37,111 bases of DNA from Lachnospiraceae bacterium (lineage in GTDB: Bacteria > Bacillota > Clostridia > Lachnospirales > Lachnospiraceae), in the NCBI GenBank assembly GCA_024683155.1, contig JAIKYN010000217.1, positions 1 to 37,111 of the forward strand. Reading direction: 5' to 3'. The position numbers and the translations under genes are program-made. Position 1 is the stretch's first letter. Every line of letters starts with the position of its first letter. The notes beneath the pieces were generated by a model. The model did no database searches. It was not told where the DNA came from and was given only the letters and a program-made list of their open reading frames with translations. Of the stretch, positions 18,243 to 27,295 are shown piece after piece.

Positions 18243-21200
18243 ACTGGGAGAATTTGAAGAAATTGAAAAGAGTATCCGACAGGAAGGGATCGTAGCCTTA
18301 ACCGGCTGCATCGACTCCCAGAAGTTTCACGTAGCCAGTACTCTGGCGGAATCCATGCGTTACAAGCTGATCATTACCTACAGTGAACAGCGTACACGGG
18401 AGATCTTTGAAGACTACAAACTTTATGACAGGAATGTCACAATGTTTCCTGCCAAAGACCTTATCTTCTTTGAGGCGGATATCCATAGTAACGAACTGAC
18501 CATTCAGCGTATGAAGGTGCTCCGTCGTCTGCTGGAAGGAAGACCCTGTACCATTGTAACTACTTTTGATACCTTGATGATGCCCATTATTCCTGTGGGA
18601 ACCATCGCAGATCATGTGCTCTCCATTGATAAGAAGACTTCCATCGATGAGACGGAGTTTGCCCGTACCCTGATCGCCATGGGCTATGAGAAGAATTATC
18701 AGGTGGAGGCGCCCGGACAGTTTTCCATCCGCGGAGGCATTATTGATGTTTTTGACCTGACGGAGGAAAACCCCTACCGGATCGAGCTTTGGGGAGATGA
18801 TATTGATTCTATCCGCAGTTTTGACCTTTTGAGCCAACGATCCATTGAATCGCTGGAATCTATTTCCATCTATCCGGCTTCCGAGATGATCCTTTCGGAG
18901 GAGCAGATGCGGGAAGGATTCGGAAGGATCCGTGAAGAAGCGGAGAAATATGAGGCTGCCCTTCGAGGGGAGTTTAAAACCGAAGAGGCCCATCGCATCA
19001 AGACTACCATAAAGGAACTGGAAGAACAGGTAGTGGAACTGCGGGCTTCGGTGAATCTGGACAGTTATCTGGGATATTTTTATCCGGATACGGACCTGTT
19101 CCTGTCTTTGTTTGATCAGAAAAAAACGGCCATTTTTATTGAAGAACCCGCCCGGGTGGAAGAACATGCAGGTGCCATCGAAGCGGAGTTTCGTGACAGT
19201 ATGAGCCATCGGCTGGAGAAGGGTTATATCCTTCCCGGCCAGACCCGTCTTCTTATGGAGAAGGAAAAGGTGGCAGCAGGGCTGCAGAAGTATCACACTG
19301 TTACGTTGTCGGCGCTGGATACAAGAAGCAGTTTTCTGAAACCCAAGGCGAAATATGACATTCCCTCGGTGGGAGTGGCCTCCTATAATCAGTCCTTTGA
19401 ACTGCTGGTGAAGGACTTGAAGCGTTACCGCAAGGAAGGATACCGCGTGCTGGTGCTTTCGGGATCGAGAACGAGAGCCAAACGTTTGGCCGGAGATTTA
19501 CTGGACCAGGAGCTGACAGCCTTCTATACGGAGGATCCGGACCGGGAACTGCAGCCGGGAGAGGTGGCTTTATTTTATGGCCGCGTTCTGAAGGGATTTG
19601 CCTATCCCATGCTGAAGTTCGTAGTGATCACGGAAAGCGATATCTTTGGCGCGGAAAAGAAAAAGAAGCGGAAAAAGAGGCAGTACGAAGGCCAGAAGAT
19701 CAATGATTTCAATGATCTTAAAGTGGGCGACTATGTGGTGCACGAGAACCACGGCCTTGGTATTTACAAAGGAATTGAAAAAGTAGAGTCCGACCATGTG
19801 GTGAAGGACTATGTGAAGATCGAATACGGCGACGGAGGCAATCTCTATATTCCTGCAACGGGACTGGATGTGATCCAGAAATATGCTTCCGCAGATGCGA
19901 AAAAGCCTAAGCTGAACAAGCTGGGAACTCAGGAATGGACCCGGACCAAGACCAAGGTGCGGGAAGCCGTGGGGGTGGTGGCACAGGACCTGGTGGAACT
20001 GTATGCCCTTCGAAATCAGGAACAGGGCTTTCGTTTCAGCCCGGATACCGTATGGCAGCGGGAGTTTGAGGAGTCGTTTCCCTTCGAGGAAACGGAAGAT
20101 CAGCTGAGTGCCATTGCAGATACCAAGAAGGATATGGAAAGCACCCGGATCATGGATCGTCTTATTTGTGGCGATGTAGGCTACGGCAAAACCGAAATTG
20201 CCATCCGTGCTGCATTTAAGGCTATTCAGGACGGCAAACAGGTGGCGTTCCTGGTACCGACCACCATTTTGGCACAGCAGCATTACAATACCTTTAATCA
20301 GCGTATGAAGGACTTCCCGGTGCGGGTGGAAATGTTATCCAGATTCCGCACAAGTGCAGAGCAGAAGCAAACCCTGGAAAGACTCAGTCAGGGCCGGGTG
20401 GATATCGTGATCGGAACCCACAGACTGCTTTCCAAGGATGTATCCTTTAAAAACCTGGGACTGCTGGTGATCGATGAGGAACAGCGTTTTGGTGTGACCC
20501 ATAAAGAAAAGATAAAGAAAATGCGGGAAAATGTGGATGTGCTTACCCTGACGGCAACGCCTATTCCCAGAACGCTGCATATGTCTCTGATCGGTATCCG
20601 TGATATGAGTGTTCTGGAGGAAGCACCCAATGAGCGAGTGCCCATTCAGACCTTTGTTTGCGAATACAACGAAGAGATGGTGCGGGAAGCCATTACCCGG
20701 GAGCTGTCCCGTGGCGGTCAGATCTATTACGTTTATAATAAAGTAAATACCATTGCCGATATGGCTGCGCAGATCCAGAAGATGGTGCCGGAAGCCAATG
20801 TAGCGTTTGCGCACGGCCAGATGAAGGAAAGTGAGCTGGAACGCATCATGGTGGACTTTATCAGCGGGGACATTGATGTTCTGGTGACCACTACCATTAT
20901 TGAGACCGGACTGGATATTTCCAACGTTAATACCATGATCATTCATGATTCCGATGCCATGGGCCTGTCTCAGCTGTATCAGCTGAGGGGGCGTGTGGGA
21001 CGAAGCAACCGGACGGCCTACGCCTTTCTGATGTACCGGAAGAACAAGATGTTAAAGGAAGTGGCGGAGAAACGTCTTACGGCGATCCGGGAATTTACGG
21101 AACTGGGAAGCGGCTTTAAGATCGCCATGCGTGATCTGGAAATCCGCGGAGCCGGTAATCTGCTGGGTAAGGAACAGCACGGGCACATGGCAGCGGTAGG

Positions 21201-21738
21201 ATACGATCTGTATTGTAAGATGCTGGATGAAGCGGTAAAGACCCTGAAAGGCATTGATATCAGCGAGGATTTTACAACCTCGGTGGATCTGGATGTGGAC
21301 GCATTCATCCCGCCTTCTTATATCGCCAATGAAATCCAGAAGCTGGATATTTATAAACGGATCGCAGACATTGAAAGCGACAGCGAGAGCGAAGATGTAA
21401 GGGAAGAACTGTTAGACCGGTTCGGAGAGATTCCTCCATCCGTAGAAAACCTGATGCGGATCTCCCGCATGCGTGGCAGAGCCCATAAGCTGTTTATCAC
21501 AGAGCTGCGGGCCAAGAACGAGGAGATTTCCGTTTTGCTGAAGCCCGATGCGGGCCTTAAGGTGGAAGGAATCCCGGAATTACTACAAAAAGAAGGCAAA
21601 AACCTTACCTTCCAGAGCAAAGGCAACCCGGCGTTTTACAGTCGTTATGAAAAAGCGGAGCTGAGAGAAAAAACAGAAGAGAACATCATGAAGGCAGTAG
21701 ATCATCTGCTGCAGAGCATGGAGGAGGCACTACTGTGA
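18214..21738 (+). CDS. mfd: Transcription-repair coupling factor
   Basis: 1174 aa; CarD-like RNAP-interaction region (VGDYVVHENHGLGIYKGIE), DRLICGDVGYGKTEIAIRAAFKA, DEEQRFGVTHKEKIK, TLTATPIPRTLHMSL; overlaps the pth 3' end. Confidence 0.97.
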   Translation: MRILTAPLRELGEFEEIEKSIRQEGIVALTGCIDSQKFHVASTLAESMRYKLIITYSEQRTREIFEDYKLYDRNVTMFPAKDLIFFEADIHSNELTIQRMKVLRRLLEGRPCTIVTTFDTLMMPIIPVGTIADHVLSIDKKTSIDETEFARTLIAMGYEKNYQVEAPGQFSIRGGIIDVFDLTEENPYRIELWGDDIDSIRSFDLLSQRSIESLESISIYPASEMILSEEQMREGFGRIREEAEKYEAALRGEFKTEEAHRIKTTIKELEEQVVELRASVNLDSYLGYFYPDTDLFLSLFDQKKTAIFIEEPARVEEHAGAIEAEFRDSMSHRLEKGYILPGQTRLLMEKEKVAAGLQKYHTVTLSALDTRSSFLKPKAKYDIPSVGVASYNQSFELLVKDLKRYRKEGYRVLVLSGSRTRAKRLAGDLLDQELTAFYTEDPDRELQPGEVALFYGRVLKGFAYPMLKFVVITESDIFGAEKKKKRKKRQYEGQKINDFNDLKVGDYVVHENHGLGIYKGIEKVESDHVVKDYVKIEYGDGGNLYIPATGLDVIQKYASADAKKPKLNKLGTQEWTRTKTKVREAVGVVAQDLVELYALRNQEQGFRFSPDTVWQREFEESFPFEETEDQLSAIADTKKDMESTRIMDRLICGDVGYGKTEIAIRAAFKAIQDGKQVAFLVPTTILAQQHYNTFNQRMKDFPVRVEMLSRFRTSAEQKQTLERLSQGRVDIVIGTHRLLSKDVSFKNLGLLVIDEEQRFGVTHKEKIKKMRENVDVLTLTATPIPRTLHMSLIGIRDMSVLEEAPNERVPIQTFVCEYNEEMVREAITRELSRGGQIYYVYNKVNTIADMAAQIQKMVPEANVAFAHGQMKESELERIMVDFISGDIDVLVTTTIIETGLDISNVNTMIIHDSDAMGLSQLYQLRGRVGRSNRTAYAFLMYRKNKMLKEVAEKRLTAIREFTELGSGFKIAMRDLEIRGAGNLLGKEQHGHMAAVGYDLYCKMLDEAVKTLKGIDISEDFTTSVDLDVDAFIPPSYIANEIQKLDIYKRIADIESDSESEDVREELLDRFGEIPPSVENLMRISRMRGRAHKLFITELRAKNEEISVLLKPDAGLKVEGIPELLQKEGKNLTFQSKGNPAFYSRYEKAELREKTEENIMKAVDHLLQSMEEALL

Positions 21739-23042
21739 CACAGGAGCAAAATACCAGAAAAAAAAGACCCGGAAGTATGACAATCCCTTTGATGAGCATG
21801 AGCATGCTGCCATTGGTCCTTATGAGTCTGGTCATTGCGGTGGTTTCTTCCTACCTGGTACGTATGGCGGTGGAGAAACAGGTAAAGAACGATCTGAAGA
21901 ATGTGGCATCTGCAGTGGAAGTGACATTGGATACCTTTTATCCCGGAGATTATGAGATGGTGACCACAGAGGGTGGCCTGGTGTTCTGCAAGGGAGAGCA
22001 GATCCTCAGCAGTCACTATGATCTGCTGGACCGATTCCGGGAAGAGACCGGGATCGAGGTAACCTTGTTTTATCAGGATGCCAGAGTACTGACGACGATC
22101 ACGGATCCGGACGGAAATCGAATGGATGGCACCGGCCTTCATACGGTGATCAAAGAACAGGCGCTGGATCGCCAGAAAGAGGTCTTTTATTCCGGCGTAG
22201 CCATCGGAGAGATGCGATTTTTTGCATATTACAGACCCTTATATAATTCCGATAACGAGTTGTTTGGCCTGATCGGCGTGGCAACCCCCACGGCTACGGT
22301 ACAGGGAGCGGTGAGCTCCGTGATCTGGCCCATTGTTATCATTGCCATTGTAGGTGCGGCCCTGGCAGCACTGATCAGCGTACTGTACAGCAAGAATCTG
22401 TTAAATGCCCTCAAGAAGATGGAACAGTTCCTTTCTCAGGTTTCCAGGGGACGACTTACGGCTACTTTGGATGAAAGCGTCTCCAAACGTAAGGACGAGA
22501 TCGGTAAAATGGGAATATCCGCAATGGAAATGGAAAAGTCTCTGCGGGATCTGATCGAAAAGGATGCGCTTACCGGCTTATATAACCGAAGGTACGGCAA
22601 TTCCAAGCTGTCGGATATGTGGAGGAAGGCATCCAGGACCGGGCAGCAGTTTGCCATTGCCATCGGTGATATCGACTTCTTTAAGAAGGTAAATGATACT
22701 TATGGTCACGAATACGGAGATCTGGTACTGAAAAAAGTATCGGAAGTTCTTCGCCGGAACATGGGCGGTAAAGGCGTTCCCATCCGTTGGGGCGGCGAGG
22801 AATTCCTGTTTATCTTTGACGGGATCGGCAAGGCCGGAGGTACGGAAGTGCTGGAAGATATACTGGACCAGATCCGGGCTCTGGATATCTATACGGAGAC
22901 CGGTGAGGTGATCAAGGTTAGCATGACCTTCGGAATCGTGGAAGGAGACAGTACCAGATCCGTAGATGAAGTGGTATCCGAAGCAGACACCCGGCTTTAT
23001 GAAGGAAAACGAGGCGGCAGAAACCGCATCATAGAAGATTAG
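21735..23042 (+). CDS. Membrane-bound sensor diguanylate cyclase (N-terminal Cache-like sensor, HAMP-like linker, GGDEF)
   Basis: Two TM segments; DALTGLYNRRYGN; active-site GGEEF (RWGGEEFLFIF). GTG start overlaps the mfd stop. Confidence 0.88.
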   Translation: MTQEQNTRKKRPGSMTIPLMSMSMLPLVLMSLVIAVVSSYLVRMAVEKQVKNDLKNVASAVEVTLDTFYPGDYEMVTTEGGLVFCKGEQILSSHYDLLDRFREETGIEVTLFYQDARVLTTITDPDGNRMDGTGLHTVIKEQALDRQKEVFYSGVAIGEMRFFAYYRPLYNSDNELFGLIGVATPTATVQGAVSSVIWPIVIIAIVGAALAALISVLYSKNLLNALKKMEQFLSQVSRGRLTATLDESVSKRKDEIGKMGISAMEMEKSLRDLIEKDALTGLYNRRYGNSKLSDMWRKASRTGQQFAIAIGDIDFFKKVNDTYGHEYGDLVLKKVSEVLRRNMGGKGVPIRWGGEEFLFIFDGIGKAGGTEVLEDILDQIRALDIYTETGEVIKVSMTFGIVEGDSTRSVDEVVSEADTRLYEGKRGGRNRIIED

Positions 23043-23053
23043 AGTCCCTTTTA

Positions 23054-23081
23054 TTGGACACAAGACCTGCTAAATTATAAC
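23054..23081 (+). promoter_or_regulatory. Candidate promoter for the 35-aa ORF
   Basis: TTGGAC-16 nt-TATAAC; predicted start near 23088. Confidence 0.4.
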
Positions 23082-23121
23082 CAGGAAATGAAAACCCGGT
23101 TTTGTTTAGGAGGTCTTTTTT
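23062..23121 (+). terminator. Terminator-like hairpin overlapping the Shine-Dalgarno of the next ORF
   Basis: AAGACCTGCTAAA (23062-23074) pairs with TTTAGGAGGTCTT (23105-23117), 12 of 13 bp, followed by a T-run to 23121. Confidence 0.65.
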
Positions 23122-23229
23122 ATGAAAGGATATAGTGTAGAAAACGGATATATGGGCTATGTAGAAGGAAGTTACCGTCTGTTCTGTGACGAGGGTGAAT
23201 ACATCGAATATATGGAAGAAGAGGCATAA
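23122..23229 (+). CDS. Small hypothetical protein, 35 aa: MKGYSVENGYMGYVEGSYRLFCDEGEYIEYMEEEA
   Basis: TAGGAGG SD 9 nt upstream of ATG; complete ORF, below the 60-aa cutoff of the supplied track; acidic C-terminus. Confidence 0.75.
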   Translation: MKGYSVENGYMGYVEGSYRLFCDEGEYIEYMEEEA

Positions 23230-23260
23230 AACCGCATGAGACGGGGCTGTTGAATCATGC

Positions 23261-23289
23261 TTGTCAATCCGTCGGATTCAAGGTATACT
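23261..23289 (+). promoter_or_regulatory. Promoter of the nucleoside-uptake lipoprotein gene
   Basis: TTGTCA-17 nt-TATACT. Confidence 0.7.
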
Positions 23290-23365
23290 AGCTGATGATA
23301 AATGTAGACAGATTTGCGGAGATGACGGTACATCTTCCGACAAGTCACATTTTATGGAGGCAAAT

Positions 23366-24460
23366 ATGAAAAAGAGAGTATTATCACTGGTTCTCGCTGC
23401 TGCTATGGTTCTTTCCTTAGTTGGTTGCGGTTCCGCCACTGAATCTGCTGACAACGCAGAGAGCGCATCTACTACCGACATCGCATTCGTTACAGATGTA
23501 GGTAACATCGATGATCAGTCTTTCAATCAGTACACATGGGCAGGTGTTCAGGAGTTCGCTTCTGCAAACGGTCTGGTAGCTAACTACTACAAGCCCTCTG
23601 AGGATTCTGATGCAGGTCGTGTAGAGCAGATGGGTAACGCTGTTAACGATGGCGCTAAGGTTATCGTAATGGCTGGTTATCTGTTCGCAGGTGCTCTGGC
23701 TGAAGCGCAGGAGAAATATCCTGATGTAGCGTTCCTTGCAATTGATGTCAGCATCGGAGACCTTGCAAATCCCGCTGCCAACACCGCTCTGATCACTTTC
23801 AAAGAGGAGCAGGCCGGTTATCTTGCAGGTTATGCAGCAGTTACCGATGGTTACAAGGAGCTTGGTTTCCTTGGTGGTATGGCTGTTCCTGCAGTTGTTC
23901 GTTACGGTTATGGTTTTGTTCAGGGTGCTGAGCAGGCTGCAAAGGATACCGGAGCTGCTGATGTTAACATCAAGTACTGGTATTCCGGAAGCTTCGTAGC
24001 AAACGATGATATCAAGGCTAAGATGGATAGCTGGTATTCCGAAGGAACCGAGATCGTATTCGCATGCGGCGGTTCTATCTGCAACTCTTGTCTTGCAGCT
24101 GCACAGGCTAACAACGGCAAGATGATCGGTGTAGACGTTGACCAGTCTTATCTGGATACCAACGTAGTTGTTACATCCGCTATGAAGGCACTTGCTAACT
24201 CTGTAAAGGTTACTCTTGCAGATGCTAAGGCAAATGACTGGAAGTTCTCTGCAACTTATGCAGGTAAGGAGACCACTCTTGGCGCAGCTGAGGATTGTGT
24301 AGGTCTTCCTATGTCCACAAGCACATTTACTACTTTCAGCCAGGAGAAGTATGATGAGCTGTTCAAGGGTCTGGCTGACGGATCTCTGGCTGTAGATAAC
24401 AGCTTTGATACCGCTGTTACTCCTGCTGTATCTACCATTTCTGTAGATTATCAGGAATAA
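23366..24460 (+). CDS. BMP-family (BmpA/PnrA/Med-like) nucleoside-binding lipoprotein
   Basis: Lipobox LSLVGCG; FVTDVGNIDDQSFNQYTWAGVQEF. The ORF start at 23261 is spurious; AGG-rich SD before the ATG at 23366. Confidence 0.93.
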   Translation: MKKRVLSLVLAAAMVLSLVGCGSATESADNAESASTTDIAFVTDVGNIDDQSFNQYTWAGVQEFASANGLVANYYKPSEDSDAGRVEQMGNAVNDGAKVIVMAGYLFAGALAEAQEKYPDVAFLAIDVSIGDLANPAANTALITFKEEQAGYLAGYAAVTDGYKELGFLGGMAVPAVVRYGYGFVQGAEQAAKDTGAADVNIKYWYSGSFVANDDIKAKMDSWYSEGTEIVFACGGSICNSCLAAAQANNGKMIGVDVDQSYLDTNVVVTSAMKALANSVKVTLADAKANDWKFSATYAGKETTLGAAEDCVGLPMSTSTFTTFSQEKYDELFKGLADGSLAVDNSFDTAVTPAVSTISVDYQE

Positions 24461-24484
24461 TTATCAAACAGAGTTCATAATGGG

Positions 24485-24514
24485 GTGCCCGGGTTATGCC
24501 CGGGCACTTTTTTT
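24485..24514 (+). terminator. Intrinsic terminator between the SBP and ATPase genes
   Basis: GTGCCCGGG-ttatg-CCCGGGCAC-TTTTTTT. Confidence 0.9.
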
Positions 24515-24638
24515 GTGCAGAGAGGTAGCCGCTGTACTGTATTTTTGCCATACGAAATGGTATACTAGAATGAGCCGGAACATGGGTAAATATGCCTGAA
24601 GATGGGACCGGTAGAATAAGGAAGGGGTGTGAGTACGG

Positions 24639-26183
24639 ATGGCGGAAGATTATGTGATCGAGATGCTTCACATAACAAAAGAATTTCCGGGTATTAAGGC
24701 AAATGACGACATTACACTGCAATTGCGGCGTGGTGAGATTCATGCGCTGTTAGGTGAGAACGGAGCCGGCAAAAGTACCCTCATGAGCGTTTTGTTTGGT
24801 CTGTATCAGGCAGAACAGGGTGTGATCAAGAAAGACGGAAAGGAAGTCCAGGTAAAGGATCCTAATGATGCCAACCGGTTAAAGATCGGTATGGTACATC
24901 AGCATTTTAAGCTGGTAGAGTGCTTTACGGTACTGGATAATATCATATTGGGTGTGGAGGATACCAAGAACGGTTTCCTTCAATACGATGCAGCCCGTAA
25001 GAAAGTTATGGAGCTTTCCGAACGCTACGGATTGCGTGTGGATCCTGATGCATATGTGTCGGATATTTCCGTAGGTATGCAGCAGAGAGTCGAGATCCTT
25101 AAGATGCTGTACCGGGATAATGAGATCCTGATCTTCGATGAACCTACTGCAGTATTGACTCCCCAGGAGATCAATGAGCTGATGGAGATCATGCGAGGCT
25201 TCAAGAAAGAAGGCAAGAGCATTCTCTTTATTACCCATAAGCTGGCAGAGATCATGGCAGTAGCTGATCGCTGTACCGTGCTTCGTAAAGGAAAATGCAT
25301 GGGCACGGTAGACATAGCGGGAACCACCAAGGAAGAGCTTTCCAAATTGATGGTTGGCCGTGATGTGCAGTTTGAGATCGAGAAGAAACCTTGTAAGCCG
25401 GGAGACAGTATTTTATCTGTAAGAGATCTGGTAGTAGCTTCCAAGGTTCATAATAATAACGCTGTAAAAGGTGTATCCTTTGATGTGAAAGCAGGAGAGA
25501 TCCTTTGCGTAGCAGGTATTGAAGGAAACGGCCAGACCGAGCTGGTATACGGTATTACCGGATTGGAGAAGATCACTTCCGGAACCGTTACATTAAAAGG
25601 TCAGGATATTACCACAGCACCCATAAGACAACGGAGTAAAGCAGGCATGAGCCATATCCCGGAGGACCGTCATAAACACGGACTGGTCCTGGATTATTCG
25701 CTGGAGGAGAATCTGGTATTGCAAAGATACTGGGAGCCGGACTTCGAAAAGCGGGGCGTGATCCGAAAAGATGCGGTTCGAAAATATGCGGAAGGACTGA
25801 TCGATCGCTTTGATATCCGATCCGGTCAGGGCCCTGTTACCGTGGCAAGATCCATGTCCGGCGGTAATCAGCAGAAAGCTATCATCGCCCGCGAGATCGA
25901 TAAACAACCGGAACTTCTGGTAGCGGTTCAGCCTACGAGAGGTCTGGACGTGGGAGCCATCGAATATATCCATAAACAGCTGATCGCGGAGAGAGACGCA
26001 GGCAAGGCCGTGTTGCTCATCTCTCTGGAACTGGATGAAGTAATGGATCTGTCAGACCGGATCCTGGTAATGTACGAAGGAGAGATCGTAGGAGAATTTA
26101 ATCCCAAAGAAACCGACGTACAGGAGCTTGGTCTTTATATGGCCGGCGCCAAAAGTAATACTAAGAAAGAAAAGGAGGCATAA
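24639..26183 (+). CDS. Nucleoside ABC transporter ATP-binding protein (tandem ATPase, NupA/YufO-like)
   Basis: Two ABC domains: GENGAGKST / ISVGMQQRVEILKML / LIFDEPTAVLTP and EGNGQTEL / MSGGNQQKAIIARE / VAVQPTRGLDVGA. Confidence 0.94.
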   Translation: MAEDYVIEMLHITKEFPGIKANDDITLQLRRGEIHALLGENGAGKSTLMSVLFGLYQAEQGVIKKDGKEVQVKDPNDANRLKIGMVHQHFKLVECFTVLDNIILGVEDTKNGFLQYDAARKKVMELSERYGLRVDPDAYVSDISVGMQQRVEILKMLYRDNEILIFDEPTAVLTPQEINELMEIMRGFKKEGKSILFITHKLAEIMAVADRCTVLRKGKCMGTVDIAGTTKEELSKLMVGRDVQFEIEKKPCKPGDSILSVRDLVVASKVHNNNAVKGVSFDVKAGEILCVAGIEGNGQTELVYGITGLEKITSGTVTLKGQDITTAPIRQRSKAGMSHIPEDRHKHGLVLDYSLEENLVLQRYWEPDFEKRGVIRKDAVRKYAEGLIDRFDIRSGQGPVTVARSMSGGNQQKAIIAREIDKQPELLVAVQPTRGLDVGAIEYIHKQLIAERDAGKAVLLISLELDEVMDLSDRILVMYEGEIVGEFNPKETDVQELGLYMAGAKSNTKKEKEA

Positions 26184-26188
26184 GAACC

Positions 26189-27295
26189 GTGAACAAGAAG
26201 AAACGTCTTGCTGAAAACGGCATGCTGATCAGCATATTAGCCTCTGTTGTATCCATTATATTCGGATTGATCTTCGGATTTGTGCTGTTATTCATTTTGA
26301 ATCCGGCGAAAGCAGGGATTGGTATCAATGCGATGCTGACCACCGGTTTTGCCAGTCTGGATCAGTTCGGTAAGGTACTGTATCAATCTGCACCTTTGAT
26401 GCTCTGCGGTCTTTCCGTAGGCTTTGCTTTTAAAACCGGGTTGTTTAACATCGGAGCATCCGGTCAATATACCATTGGTGCCTTCTGTGCATTGCTGGGG
26501 GGTATCGCATGGCAGCTTCCCTGGTGGGCCTGCCTGATCCTGGCTTGCATCGGCGGTGGCATCTGGGGTATTTTTCCCGGACTGTTTAAAGCTTTATTTA
26601 ATGTAAACGAAGTTATCACCTCCATTATGTTCAACTGGATCGGTATGTTCCTGGTGAATTTCCTCATGGCCAACATGCCCATCTTACTGGCAAGTGCCTG
26701 GGGGGCAAGTAACTCTGATCGAACCGCGGCCTTATCCGCAGCCAATCCCGGAGCTATCATTCCCAAAGGCGGCCTGGACAAGATCCTCGGCAATTCCAGC
26801 TGGATCAATATCAGTGTGTTCATTGCTCTTCTGGTAGCCTTGATCACATATTTTATTCTGAATAAGACGACTTTCGGTTATGAACTGAAGGCCTGCGGAT
26901 ATAACAAAGAAGCTTCCCGTTATGCCGGTATCAATGCAAATCGCAATGTGGTATTATCCATGATCATTGCAGGTGCTCTGTCCGGCTTAGGTGGCGGCGT
27001 ATATTATCTGGCAGGAACCGTTCAGTATGTATTGGAGAAATCCATTCTGGCCATGGGATTTAACGGTATTCCCGTTGCACTTCTGGCAAACTCCAATCCC
27101 ATCGGAACGATCTTCAGTGCATTGTTTATCAGCTACATTCAGGTAGGCGGTTCCGCGATGCAGCCGAACTTCTCTTCGGAAGCAACCGACATCATTATTG
27201 CGGTGATCATTTATCTGGCTGCATTTGCACTCCTGATGAGAGGCCTGATCATCCGGCTCCTGTCCGGCAAGAAGGATAAGGAGGTGAAGGCATGA
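26189..27295 (+). CDS. Nucleoside ABC transporter permease (BPD_transp_2 type)
   Basis: Polytopic; GLFNIGASGQYTIGAF, KACGYNKEASRYAGIN. Confidence 0.93.
   Translation: MNKKKRLAENGMLISILASVVSIIFGLIFGFVLLFILNPAKAGIGINAMLTTGFASLDQFGKVLYQSAPLMLCGLSVGFAFKTGLFNIGASGQYTIGAFCALLGGIAWQLPWWACLILACIGGGIWGIFPGLFKALFNVNEVITSIMFNWIGMFLVNFLMANMPILLASAWGASNSDRTAALSAANPGAIIPKGGLDKILGNSSWINISVFIALLVALITYFILNKTTFGYELKACGYNKEASRYAGINANRNVVLSMIIAGALSGLGGGVYYLAGTVQYVLEKSILAMGFNGIPVALLANSNPIGTIFSALFISYIQVGGSAMQPNFSSEATDIIIAVIIYLAAFALLMRGLIIRLLSGKKDKEVKA

Noticed and set aside
18298-19296. 332-aa minus-strand ORF antisense to mfd
   Set aside because: Mirror ORF of a confidently identified gene; no start signals and no recognisable domain. 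Same reasoning for 19570-20283 and 20335-20946.
23230-23365. Purine or other known riboswitch upstream of the nucleoside-binding lipoprotein
   Set aside because: The leader is about 70 nt and no conserved riboswitch core was recognised.
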